From CF-161 sp035259145 (GTDB lineage Bacteria > Chloroflexota > Dormibacteria > Dormibacterales > Dormibacteraceae): a stretch of 34,698 nt of DNA. Shown one piece after another: positions 12,422 through 20,050 of the stretch. Within the stretch, counting starts at the first letter, position 1; every line of letters begins with the position of its first letter. The position numbers and the translations under genes are program-made. Location of the stretch: the NCBI GenBank assembly GCA_035259145.1, contig DATFWQ010000145.1, forward strand, positions 1 through 34,698, given 5' to 3'. The notes under the pieces were generated by a model. It ran no database searches. It was not told the DNA's origin and was given only the letters and a program-made list of their open reading frames with translations.

Positions 12422-13285
12422 TCAGTGGATCCGGATCCACTCGAGCAGCAGCCTCGCCACCTCAGCTGGTCGCTCGAACTGCAGCCAGTGTCCCGCGCCT
12501 TCGAGGACCTCCAGCCGATAGTCAGCCGTCACGTGCCTGTGCGTCAACCGGGCCTGCCCAGCACCCAGCGCTGGATCCTGGTCACCCCATATCAGCTGAC
12601 TGGGGACGGCTATCGGGTGCGGCGCCGGCGGGAACTCGCGCGGGGCCTCGCCGCCCAGGTTGGCGCGATAGTAGTTGAGCCCCGCGGTCAGCCGGCCCGG
12701 CCTCGCAAGGGACCGAACGAATCTTTCAATCTGGGCAGGGGCGATCACGTTCGGGCCGGCGGCCCTGTACATGCCACGGATGCGGTGGAAGTCCCCTTGG
12801 GACAGCACTTCCTCCGCCTTCTCACGCTGAAGGAACAACTCGATATAGGTGGACCGCTGCTGCTGGTCGGCGTCGTCTCTGATCGTCTCGGCGAACGCGT
12901 CGGGATGGCCGACCGAGAGGGCGCTCCAGGTCAGCGCACGATGGGGGCGGTAGCTCACGAATGACCAGCCGACAAGGGAGCCCCAGTCGTGTCCCGCAAG
13001 GTGGCAGCGGTCGCGGCCGAACGCGGCGATCAACCCCTCGACGTCGTCAATCAGGTGTGACAACCGGTAGTCCTCCTCACCTGCGGGGCGGTCGGTCCCG
13101 CCGTAGCCACGCAGGTCGGGGGCGATGGCCAGGAAGCCGGCCTCACCCAGGACGTCGAGCTGCGCGCTCCAGGACTCGGCGCCTTCCGGAAAGCCATGCA
13201 GCAGCAGCGCAAGCTCCCCGGCCTCAGGCCCGGCGGCCAGGCAGCGGAAGTTGAGACCGTTGGCTGTGACTCTGAGTTCTCTCAT
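12422..13285 (-). CDS. Alpha/beta hydrolase, epoxide hydrolase-like
   Basis: 287 aa, full length for the family. The HGFPEGAESW motif (about 30-39) forms the oxyanion hole. GHDWGS places an aspartate nucleophile at D100, as in soluble epoxide hydrolases and haloalkane dehalogenases. Lid tyrosines are available in STYIELF and LNYYRANL, GDQDPALG supplies the acid region, and GAGHWLQFERP the catalytic histidine. HGFPE plus HDWG plus lid tyrosines favour epoxide hydrolase. The ATG at 13285 is the family-like start; the reading frame stays open upstream, but that part is antisense-like sequence inside the flippase gene in another frame. It follows the flippase by 44 bp on the same strand. The natural substrate is unknown. 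Confidence 0.88.
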   Translation of the reverse strand: MRELRVTANGLNFRCLAAGPEAGELALLLHGFPEGAESWSAQLDVLGEAGFLAIAPDLRGYGGTDRPAGEEDYRLSHLIDDVEGLIAAFGRDRCHLAGHDWGSLVGWSFVSYRPHRALTWSALSVGHPDAFAETIRDDADQQQRSTYIELFLQREKAEEVLSQGDFHRIRGMYRAAGPNVIAPAQIERFVRSLARPGRLTAGLNYYRANLGGEAPREFPPAPHPIAVPSQLIWGDQDPALGAGQARLTHRHVTADYRLEVLEGAGHWLQFERPAEVARLLLEWIRIH

Positions 13286-13329
13286 CTCACCCGAAGTTTG
13301 GGCCGAAGGATGACGCGCACGGGTCGTCC

Positions 13330-14784
13330 TCAGGCTGGCCGGCCCAGGCCGAAGCCCCGCAGCACGAGATCCAGCTCTTCGCGCCTGACCGCGCGCAGCA
13401 CCCACAGCGATGTGCTGTACGCGACGAGGCCCACCGGTGCCGAGACGTAGATCGCCCGCCTGGACAGCGGGTAAAGGACGGCCCCCATCACCAGCCCGGC
13501 GAGAAGCGTCCGCCAGGTGACGCGCAGCCAGGGCAGGCGTTCGGTGCGGGCGACGAAAAACCAGCCTGCCACCGAGAACGCCGCCTCGGTGACCACCGTG
13601 ATCGCGCTGGCGGCGAGGTAGCCGTAGGACGGAATGAAGGCGAGGTTGAGGCTGACGTTGACGACGACCGCGATGCCTGTGGCCCAGGCGAACAGGTCCT
13701 GGCGATCGACCGCGTACAGCATCGCCGTGAAGGCCGAGTTCGCGAACAGGAAGACGATGGCCAGCGCCAGGATACGCAGCGAGGGTATGGACTCGGGAAA
13801 AAGCTGAAACAGCCGTCCCACCGGTGCAGCCAGCACGAAGGTGCCGACCGTCAGGGGCCAGCCCAGCAGGACCAGGACCTTGAAGAAGCGCGCGTAGGCG
13901 ACTCCCAACCGTGCTCTCGACTGCCTGAAGTACACGCCCAGCAGCGGATACACCACCGCCTGGACGGCAAGAGGTACGAACTGCAGCGACTCGAACGGCT
14001 TGTACGCGAACTGGTACCAGCCGACTTCGTGGAACGGTCTGAATGCCAGAAGGATCGGGACGTCGGCGCGGAAGTACAGGTTGGTGAGGAACGCACCCAG
14101 CGCGAACGGGAAGGCGAGTCGCAGCCAGCTGAAGAACAAAGCCCGGTCGAAGCCGAGGCGCGGCCGCCCGAGCCGGAAGACCGTGATCACGGTCAGGGAG
14201 TAAAGGCACGTGAAGCCAAACGAGGCTGCGTAAGCCCAGACGAAGAAGCTCACCCCCTTTCCTGTCCGGCCCCCTGCCAGTATCAACCCGGCCTGGATGG
14301 CGATCTCTGCCAGGATGGCAATCGCCTCGAATTCGAGGCGGCCGAGTGCGTAGAACGTGTTGCGGAGCAGGTTGGCGTACGTGGTGAGGACCAGAAGGGC
14401 GGCGCCTGGGGCAACCAGCCCGCCCAGGCCGGACACCGCCAGGGCAACCGCGAATATCACCGAGGCGGCGGCGGCGAGCAGGACCTTGCCGCTGAGCAGG
14501 GTAGCCAGGTAATCGGGAAGCCGGCCGGGCTGGCGAGCCGTCTCGCGCGTGTACAGCGGGCTCAAACCGAGGTCCGCGATGACGCTGACCAGCGCGCTGT
14601 AGGCGATCAGCGTCGTATAGCGACCATAGCCATCATCGCCGAGGTGGCGGGCGAGGACGATGACCATGACCAGAGCAACCAGCCTGGAGACCACCCGCGC
14701 CGCCAGCACCAGCGTCGTATTGACCACGGCCCTCGAGCCCAGCTGGGTTGCGGGAGTGCTCAACGTCCGGACTATCGTATGCAC
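13330..14784 (-). CDS. Polysaccharide/lipid flippase of the MOP superfamily
   Basis: 484 aa polytopic membrane protein with about 12-14 hydrophobic segments. RHLGDDGYGRYTTLIAYS near the N-terminus and ADLGLSPLYTRE are characteristic of Wzx/RfbX-type flippases. It probably moves lipid-linked glycans across the inner membrane. GTG 14784 is separated by one base from the ATG of the divergent gene at 14786, which leaves no room for separate leaders. A GTG at 14727, with GAGGG just upstream, is an alternative start that still keeps the first TM helix. No glycosyltransferase is adjacent; those lie about 10 kb away. Confidence 0.85.
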   Translation of the reverse strand: MHTIVRTLSTPATQLGSRAVVNTTLVLAARVVSRLVALVMVIVLARHLGDDGYGRYTTLIAYSALVSVIADLGLSPLYTRETARQPGRLPDYLATLLSGKVLLAAAASVIFAVALAVSGLGGLVAPGAALLVLTTYANLLRNTFYALGRLEFEAIAILAEIAIQAGLILAGGRTGKGVSFFVWAYAASFGFTCLYSLTVITVFRLGRPRLGFDRALFFSWLRLAFPFALGAFLTNLYFRADVPILLAFRPFHEVGWYQFAYKPFESLQFVPLAVQAVVYPLLGVYFRQSRARLGVAYARFFKVLVLLGWPLTVGTFVLAAPVGRLFQLFPESIPSLRILALAIVFLFANSAFTAMLYAVDRQDLFAWATGIAVVVNVSLNLAFIPSYGYLAASAITVVTEAAFSVAGWFFVARTERLPWLRVTWRTLLAGLVMGAVLYPLSRRAIYVSAPVGLVAYSTSLWVLRAVRREELDLVLRGFGLGRPA

Positions 14785-14785
14785 A

Positions 14786-15574
14786 ATGCTCGGCGGAAAA
14801 GCAGTGGCCGTGGCGCTGGCTGTGATCGTCCTGTTGGGCGGTGGCAGCTACTCCGGCTACCGGCTGTGGCGTCACTTCCTGGCCGCGGCGCCCCAGTCCC
14901 CACCCTCGGCGGCGGTGGTCTACCAGGCTCCGCCCCAGCTGGAGGAACCTTCCGCCTCCCCGACCCCGACGCCCGCCCCCACGCCGCTGCCCGCCTCAGT
15001 GTTCATCAAGGTCCCCTACACGCCGCAGTCCCCGTTCAATCAATGGGGCGCCGGCAACGTGCACGAGGAGTACTGCGAGGCGGCGGCACTCCTCATGGTC
15101 AGCGACTTCTTCAAGGGCGATACCCGGCCGCAGATCCCGAAGGCGGAGGCTGATGGGGCGATGGCTCAGATCGTCGGGGTGGAGCGGAGGATGTTCCCGG
15201 GCGTGCTCGACCTGCCGCTCACCTCCATCGGCTCGGTGGGGACGCAGATGTACGGCTTGAAACCGACGGTGATGCCGGTCGACCTGGATGCAGTCGAGCG
15301 CAACCTGGCGTCGGGGCGGCCGGTGATCATCCCCGTCATGACACACGGTGTCAACGGGCAGAAGATCTCTCCCCACTACGGCACCCTCGACGTCTACCAC
15401 GTGATCGTGCTGATCGGGTACGACAACACCAAAGGCCAGCTCTACACGAATGACGCCGGCTTCGTCGAGGGACAGAACTACGCCTACACCTGGAGCACGC
15501 TGTCCACCGCCATCGACGCTCAGGCCAGGAAGTTCACGCAGGGGCGCGTGATGCTGGTCTTCCAGCCGCGCTGA
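14786..15574 (+). CDS. Membrane-anchored C39-like cysteine peptidase
   Basis: 262 aa. Residues 5-20 are a hydrophobic signal anchor. A Pro/Thr/Ser-rich linker (about 57-70) follows, then a papain-like C39_2 domain: VPYTPQSPFNQW with the oxyanion glutamine, EEYCEAAALLM with the probable nucleophile C97, YHVIVLIGYD with H205, and TNDAG supplying the third residue. The catalytic part should face outside the cell. There is no ABC transporter or double-glycine leader context, so this is not a bacteriocin exporter peptidase. It converges with a second C39-like gene 11 bp away. The ATG at 14786 was chosen because upstream in-frame codons lie inside the divergent flippase gene. Confidence 0.8.
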   Translation: MLGGKAVAVALAVIVLLGGGSYSGYRLWRHFLAAAPQSPPSAAVVYQAPPQLEEPSASPTPTPAPTPLPASVFIKVPYTPQSPFNQWGAGNVHEEYCEAAALLMVSDFFKGDTRPQIPKAEADGAMAQIVGVERRMFPGVLDLPLTSIGSVGTQMYGLKPTVMPVDLDAVERNLASGRPVIIPVMTHGVNGQKISPHYGTLDVYHVIVLIGYDNTKGQLYTNDAGFVEGQNYAYTWSTLSTAIDAQARKFTQGRVMLVFQPR

Positions 15575-15585
15575 AGGGGCGCCGG

Positions 15586-17238
15586 CTACTCCAGGATCAC
15601 CGCCATCCGGTTGAACGTGTCGAAGGCCGCCTCGAAGGCCGCCTTCGAGACCCACCCAGGGCCTACGAGCGGATCGAACAGGTAGACCGAGTCGCCGTCG
15701 ATACCGACAACGGTCAGCGCGTGCTCGATCGGGCCCGCGTACAGGACCAGGCGGCCGTCGAACGTGCGCCACGAGCCGGGCGAGTAGTACTGGAGGTCCA
15801 CGCTGACCCAGGCCACGACAGGGTGGTTCTGCTGGACCGCCCGATAGACGTCGTCCGGTGGAATGCCTTCACCAGCCATGATGACGCCGGCGCCGCGGTC
15901 GGAGGCGGCACGCGCAATCGTCGGAAAGTAGGTGCCGTAGCCGGTCAGAACGCTCTCGTCACCATCGGGGTCACCGACGAAGCTGGTGTACGGATCTCCC
16001 CAGCGGAGCTCACCGGCGTCGTCGTAGTACGCCGGCCGCCAGTCGATGCCGACTGCGTCGAGCACCTGATCCTGCGACACATCGATGCCCTGATGCGCCA
16101 GCGCCATCTGCAGCGCGGCGGCTTCGCACGACAGGGCATGCACCTGAGGGAGATAGGGCACGTTGGAGATCACGTTCGTCGCGGCCGCCCAGGTGGTGGC
16201 CGACGGAGCGGCCGTGAGCTGACCGTCCAGCTTCTCCCATGTGCCCCAGACACCGCTGAAGCGGCGCTTCCAGAGCTGGTCATCGGGCCCGCGGCCGAAG
16301 AGGTCGAACCTGCCAGAGCCCCAGGGCGCAACCGCGGGTGTGGAACTCAGGCAGCAGCCAAGCGCTTCCCACGGATGCCATTGACCGCCGTCCGCGAAAC
16401 GGTGCCAGAGATCACCGGCTGCCCCGCGCGTGAACACGTCTAGGCGTCCGGGGCCGGATGAGGCGGCAGCAAGCTGCGTCGCGGTCGTCCGGCGACCTCC
16501 GAGGTGCCGCCACAGGCTCGCGCCGCTCGCGGGGCTGGCGGCGCTCGCGGTTTCGAGCGTGAGGTCCCACAATCCGCCGCTCGACCGCTCTACGAAGACG
16601 TCGACCTGGCTGGAGTCAGCGGAGGTCGCGGCCGGATCGGAGCTGATGCAGCAGCCAAGCGGTTCCCAGGTCGCCCAGCCCCCGCTTCCGAGTGAGCGAT
16701 GCCACAGGGCATGGTCGACACCTCTCACGAACACATCGAGGCGGCCCGGAGCCGGTGCGACTGCGGCGGGGGTGCTGCCCCCCGCCAGCGATCCGCCCAA
16801 CCATTCCCAGGGCTGCCACGCCCCCTCCCACCAGCGATGCCAGAGGGCGCCGTCGACCGCGGTGGCGAACACGTCCAGGCGGCCGGGGCCCCAGCTTGAT
16901 ATCGCAGGTGCCGACGCCGCCCGGCCACCCAGGGACCACCAGCTGGTCCAGTCCCGTCCATCCCAACCGCGCAGCAAGACGGCGCCGTTGGGGGCGCGGA
17001 TGGCGACGTCCTCCCCCGGGATGGGCGCGTTGGGCTGGGGATCCGCCGGTCCCGGATCGAACGTTGCCGGCGGCTGCGCCGGGCTGTCGACCTGGAATTC
17101 ATGGGCTGAAGCGGCCGGCCGTGACGGGGTCGGTCCTGCTGGGCGGGCGGGCCCGGCATTCGTCAGCCAGATGAGCGAGGGCACGACCAGAAGGCCGACC
17201 AGAGCGGCGGACGCGAACGACCACACGCTCGGCGGCAT
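15586..17238 (-). CDS. Secreted PLL-like beta-propeller with C39-like peptidase domain
   Basis: About 550 aa. A signal anchor (about 5-27) and a Pro/Ala-rich linker lead into six repeats (about 70-345) of the pattern GRLDVF-x-RG-x(2)-ALWHR followed by W-x(2)-WE-x-LG. These resemble PLL/DUF346 lectin beta-propellers. The C-terminal domain is papain-like: VPYLPQ, SCEAAALQM with probable nucleophile C371, EHALTVVGID with H506, and LFDPL. The propeller may bind surface glycans and present the peptidase to them; this is inference. Two blades carry a GCC motif in the same place, possibly a vicinal disulfide. ATG 17238 is preferred because GGGAGG lies about 12 nt upstream; the upstream TTG would begin at that site. 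Confidence 0.82.
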   Translation of the reverse strand: MPPSVWSFASAALVGLLVVPSLIWLTNAGPARPAGPTPSRPAASAHEFQVDSPAQPPATFDPGPADPQPNAPIPGEDVAIRAPNGAVLLRGWDGRDWTSWWSLGGRAASAPAISSWGPGRLDVFATAVDGALWHRWWEGAWQPWEWLGGSLAGGSTPAAVAPAPGRLDVFVRGVDHALWHRSLGSGGWATWEPLGCCISSDPAATSADSSQVDVFVERSSGGLWDLTLETASAASPASGASLWRHLGGRRTTATQLAAASSGPGRLDVFTRGAAGDLWHRFADGGQWHPWEALGCCLSSTPAVAPWGSGRFDLFGRGPDDQLWKRRFSGVWGTWEKLDGQLTAAPSATTWAAATNVISNVPYLPQVHALSCEAAALQMALAHQGIDVSQDQVLDAVGIDWRPAYYDDAGELRWGDPYTSFVGDPDGDESVLTGYGTYFPTIARAASDRGAGVIMAGEGIPPDDVYRAVQQNHPVVAWVSVDLQYYSPGSWRTFDGRLVLYAGPIEHALTVVGIDGDSVYLFDPLVGPGWVSKAAFEAAFDTFNRMAVILE

Positions 17239-17336
17239 CTGGATACGAACCCTCCCTTCCAACACAGCGGAGTCACCGGCAGGATTGCACAGGCGATGCG
17301 ACGGGTCAATTCATACTCGACGCGGCCTTCTCGCAT

Positions 17337-17360
17337 TTACCTAGCGTTGCATAGTATGAT
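17337..17360 (+). promoter_or_regulatory. Putative PadR operator and -10 element
   Basis: TTACCTAGCG and TTGCATAGTAT form an imperfect dyad directly upstream of padR, with a perfect CATAGTATG palindrome at 17350-17358. TATGAT (17355-17360) matches a -10 box at five of six positions, but there is no good -35. A repressor bound here would block transcription, so autoregulation by PadR is likely. This is inference from position and symmetry. Confidence 0.45.
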
Positions 17361-17370
17361 GACACAGGGT

Positions 17371-17715
17371 ATGGAGCGCCGTGGCGTCCGTCCGGAGCTG
17401 CTGAAGGGCCACCTCGACCTCCTTCTGCTGGCCGCCGTTCGCCGGCAGCCGGCGCACGGGTACGCGATCGTGTCGGAACTCCGCCGCATGAGCCAGGGCG
17501 CGTTCAACCTGCCAGAAGGCACGATCTACCCGGCGCTCTACCGACTGGAGCGGGCCTCGCTGCTGGCAAGCGAATGGTCCACGGACAGTGGGCGGCGACG
17601 CCGCGTCTACCGTCTCACGGCGGAGGGTGAACGCGTGCTTGGGGAGTATCTGGACGAGTGGGAGTGGCTGGCAGGGGGTCTCAACGCTGTGCTGGAGGAG
17701 GCGATGGTTCGATGA
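17371..17715 (+). CDS. PadR-family transcriptional regulator
   Basis: About 114 aa winged-helix protein. LLKGHLDLLLLAAV, HGYAIVSEL and LPEGTIYPALYRLERASLL are typical of the PadR DNA-binding domain, followed by YRLTAEGERVL and a C-terminal dimerisation helix. ATG 17371 fits the family N-terminus; ATGs at 17356 and 17359 lie inside the putative operator. If the -10 at 17355 is used, the mRNA would be almost leaderless. The gene overlaps the next by ATGA. It probably represses its own operon, which ends with an MFS exporter. Confidence 0.9.
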   Translation: MERRGVRPELLKGHLDLLLLAAVRRQPAHGYAIVSELRRMSQGAFNLPEGTIYPALYRLERASLLASEWSTDSGRRRRVYRLTAEGERVLGEYLDEWEWLAGGLNAVLEEAMVR

Positions 17716-17990
17716 GGATGATCGACCGCTACGTCAGGGAGCTGGCTGAGCGCCTGCCCGTGGCCGGCGGGCTGAGGGAGCGTGTTCGGGAGGAGGTCAC
17801 CGGTCACCTGTCCGACGCTGCATCGGACCTCGGGCGGCAGGGCGTGCCGCCGGCCGAGGCCGAGCAGCGCGCAATTGCCGGATTCGGCTCTCCGGGCAGT
17901 ATCGCCCGTGGCATCCTCGAGGAGCTGGGCCTGATCGCGCGTACGATGGCGGCCCCCGCCGGCACGCGCCCGGCCCTGGTGACGGCCTGA
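17712..17990 (+). CDS. Small HAAS / permease-prefix-like protein
   Basis: 92 aa, helical and charged. IDRYVRELAERL, REEVTGHLSDAA, a GVPPAEAEQRAI turn and GFGSPGSIARGI follow the pattern of HAAS (permease prefix) domains, which commonly sit beside PadR regulators. It lacks a TM segment. Its ATG overlaps the padR stop (ATGA, 17712-17715). Its TGA stop overlaps the presumed CTG of the MFS gene. It may act as an adaptor between the regulator and the membrane protein, but its function is not established. Confidence 0.75.
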   Translation: MRMIDRYVRELAERLPVAGGLRERVREEVTGHLSDAASDLGRQGVPPAEAEQRAIAGFGSPGSIARGILEELGLIARTMAAPAGTRPALVTA

Positions 17991-19246
17991 GGCCGGCGCT
18001 TCGCCGAAACCGCGATTTCCAGCTCTACTGGGCCGGACAGCTTGTTTCGGCGCTCGGTACCCGAATCCGGTCTGTGGCCACGCCCCTGCTGGTGCTGACC
18101 ATCACGGGTTCTCCGGCCGCGGCTGGGGTTTCGATGTTCGCCTTCACGCTGCCCATGGTGCTGCTGACGCTGCCGGCCGGGGCGATCCTGGACCGGGTAG
18201 ACCGCAAGCGCGTCATGCTGGCCTGCGAAGCGGGGCGTGGCCTGGCCGTGGCCAGCCTCGCCTTCGGCATCTGGGCGGGATGGCTGACGTTCGCACAGGT
18301 GCTCGTGGTAGCCGTGGTTGACGGCCTCGCGTATCCCTTCTTCAGGGTCGGGGAGCGCTCGGCCCTTCGCCACCTGGTGTCTGCGCCCCAGCTGCCGGCG
18401 GCCATGGCCCAGCTGAGTGCGCGTGAGTTCACCGGCCTCGCCGCGGGCCAGACGCTCGGCGGTTTGCTCTTTGGGCTCGGCCGGCTGCTGCCGTTTGTCG
18501 CGGACGCCCTCAGCTATCTGATGTCGCTGGTCAGCTTGCTGCTGATCAGGGGGCAGTTCAACGAAAGGCGCACCGGCGTCCCGCGCGCACTCCACCGGGA
18601 GATCGGGGAGGGACTGGCGTGGGCCTGGGGCCATCGATTCGTGCGAACGACCGCGCTCTTGAGCGCCGGCCTGGTCTCAGTGACGAACGCGCTCTATCTG
18701 GCCGTGATAGTGGCCGCGCTGCGGCGCGGCGCCACGCCGGCCATCGTCGGCGTCATGCTCGGATTCATGGGCCTGGCCGGCGTGGCCGGGTCGCTGGTCG
18801 CGACTCGACTGGCCACCGCGCTGTCGCTGCGTCAGGTGGCCATCGTCACGCTGGGCGTATGGACGCTGCTCACACCCAGCCTGGCGCTGGCGCCCAGCCC
18901 GCTGCTCATCGGTGCCATCCTGGGCGTGATGTTTGTCTTCCACCCAGCGTGGGACGCCTCCATCGGCGCCTGGCAGGTGCGGGCGGTCCCCAGGCCCCTG
19001 TTGAGCCGCGTGCAGAGCGCCATCGTGCTCATCGTGCTTGGCAGTGTCCCCGCAGCTCAGCTGCTCACTGGCCTGCTGGTTCAGGCCATAGGGCCCGACC
19101 CGACGATCCTGTTGCTGGCCGCGGGGCTGCTGTTGGTGCTGGCCGCGGCGGTGGTCAGCGGCCCGCTGCGCCGACCACCCGATGAGCGGGCGCCGGCGCC
19201 GTTCGCGGGCGGGCCGTTCGCCCCGGAACCGCGGACTCCTGACTGA
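17987..19246 (+). CDS. MFS transporter (EntS/MFS_3-like exporter)
   Basis: About 419 aa with roughly 10-12 TM segments. DRVDRKRVMLACEAGRG is the cytoplasmic loop 2-3 motif of the major facilitator superfamily, and the VGERSALRHLV segment fits MFS_3 exporters. The substrate is unknown; the PadR context suggests drug or lipid efflux. The first conserved segment (RNRDFQLYWAGQLVSALGT) lies upstream of the first canonical start (GTG 18074). For over 100 nt above it the frame is open but has no ATG, GTG or TTG. CTG at 17987 overlaps the previous stop as CTGA and restores a full first helix, so I start there. Confidence 0.85.
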   Translation: MRPALRRNRDFQLYWAGQLVSALGTRIRSVATPLLVLTITGSPAAAGVSMFAFTLPMVLLTLPAGAILDRVDRKRVMLACEAGRGLAVASLAFGIWAGWLTFAQVLVVAVVDGLAYPFFRVGERSALRHLVSAPQLPAAMAQLSAREFTGLAAGQTLGGLLFGLGRLLPFVADALSYLMSLVSLLLIRGQFNERRTGVPRALHREIGEGLAWAWGHRFVRTTALLSAGLVSVTNALYLAVIVAALRRGATPAIVGVMLGFMGLAGVAGSLVATRLATALSLRQVAIVTLGVWTLLTPSLALAPSPLLIGAILGVMFVFHPAWDASIGAWQVRAVPRPLLSRVQSAIVLIVLGSVPAAQLLTGLLVQAIGPDPTILLLAAGLLLVLAAAVVSGPLRRPPDERAPAPFAGGPFAPEPRTPD

Positions 19247-19255
19247 CCCTTCCCC

Positions 19256-19388
19256 TTATGAGGCCCGCGACAGACAGTACTGCCGGCGGAACGCCCCGTC
19301 ACGTGCTCGGGACAGGTCGCTCGCCGGCAATGGGACCTTATTCGGGCTTGCGCGGTTGCCCAGACCTGAAGCTGGCGGCCTCATCAAG
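19256..19388. repeat. Nested inverted repeats in gene-free stretch 19247-19594
   Basis: ATGAGGCC (19258-19265) pairs perfectly with GGCCTCAT (19377-19384) and continues past one bulge through CTT/AAG. Inside it, TGCCGGCG (19281-19288) pairs perfectly with CGCCGGCA (19322-19329), and a small CCCG/CGGG hairpin lies within that. The 348-base stretch between the MFS and zinc-protein genes holds no credible ORF. It could be a structured RNA or the remnant of a small repeat element; I recognise no known RNA family. Confidence 0.4.
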
Positions 19389-19465
19389 CCAGCACACCGG
19401 AACTGACACCGATAGCGGAGCGCCAGAGCCGGAGGGCGTAGCCGCCATGCTACATACCCTCCCCC

Positions 19466-19489
19466 AAAAATACCCCCCACCCAGGGGGT
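19466..19489 (-). terminator. Rho-independent terminator of the thiO operon
   Basis: On the minus strand, ACCCCC (19489-19484) pairs with GGGGGT (19477-19472) across a 6-nt loop. ATTTTT follows at 19471-19466. It lies 105 nt past the stop of the zinc-binding protein gene. The C5/G5 palindrome also resembles a CsoR-type copper operator, but no start codon or metal gene is placed to use it. Confidence 0.6.
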
Positions 19490-19594
19490 CTTTGACGCCC
19501 GGCACACTACGGGCCACGCCACCAGCTGGTCAACACACTGCGTTAAGAATTGCCTGCCTATAGGAACGAAGTGGTCCTGGTGCGCTTTCGGGGC

Positions 19595-19780
19595 CTAGTT
19601 CAGTTGCGCGACTCGCTGCCGCTTCAGCCATTCGGGCGAGATTTTGATCTCCACCCGACCGATGCACACCGCGCACCAGACCCGCTCGCAGCGCTCGCAG
19701 GCGATGTGCTGGTGGTCCTGTTCAAGATCAAGTTCCATCGTGAACGTGCCGCACTCGAAGCATGGAACGGGGCACTTCAT
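19595..19780 (-). CDS. Small zinc-ribbon-like protein
   Basis: 61 aa with CPVPCFECG near the N-terminus and CERCERVWCAVC in the middle, giving several CxxC knuckles that should bind zinc. Basic residues follow (SPEWLKRQR). I cannot assign a function. Its ATG overlaps the stop of the upstream 89-aa gene by ATGA (19777-19780), which supports it being real and co-translated. Confidence 0.65.
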   Translation of the reverse strand: MKCPVPCFECGTFTMELDLEQDHQHIACERCERVWCAVCIGRVEIKISPEWLKRQRVAQLN

Positions 19781-20046
19781 GCCCGAATCATCCGCTCGAA
19801 CTCCGGAAAGTACCGCGAGATGTCAGCCAGCTCAAAGTCCCGCAGGATGCTGCTGGCAGGCTCTCTCGCCAGCAGGAACTCAAAGGCCCGCGTCACGAGC
19901 TGCTCCGGCTTTTCGCCAGCTCGCCCCAGCCGTACCAGGTCGGCGGCCCGGACCCGGACGGTGTGGCGGCTCACAGCAGCGCCATCCCCGACCTGGACGG
20001 TGCACTTCCAACCGTCGGCCTGAGGTTCGGCTTGGACCGTTATCAC
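19777..20046 (-). CDS. Conserved-looking 89-aa protein of unknown function
   Basis: 89 aa: a beta-rich first half (WKCTVQVGD, HTVRVRAADL) followed by a helical half (PEQLVTRAFEFLL) and an aromatic C-terminus (ISRYFPEFE). No TM segment or signal is seen, and I do not recognise the family. It lies 4 bp after thiO and overlaps the zinc-ribbon gene by 4 bp, so the three are probably one operon. Confidence 0.65.
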   Translation of the reverse strand: MITVQAEPQADGWKCTVQVGDGAAVSRHTVRVRAADLVRLGRAGEKPEQLVTRAFEFLLAREPASSILRDFELADISRYFPEFERMIRA

Positions 20047-20050
20047 GCCG

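Noticed and set aside
13286..14209. N-terminal extension of the epoxide-hydrolase frame
   Set aside because: Arg/Pro-rich and lying inside the flippase gene in another frame. The family-like protein starts at ATG 13285.
19472..19489. CsoR-type copper operator (ACCCCC...GGGGGT)
   Set aside because: No start codon or metal-handling gene is positioned to use it. The T-tract on the minus strand fits a terminator better.
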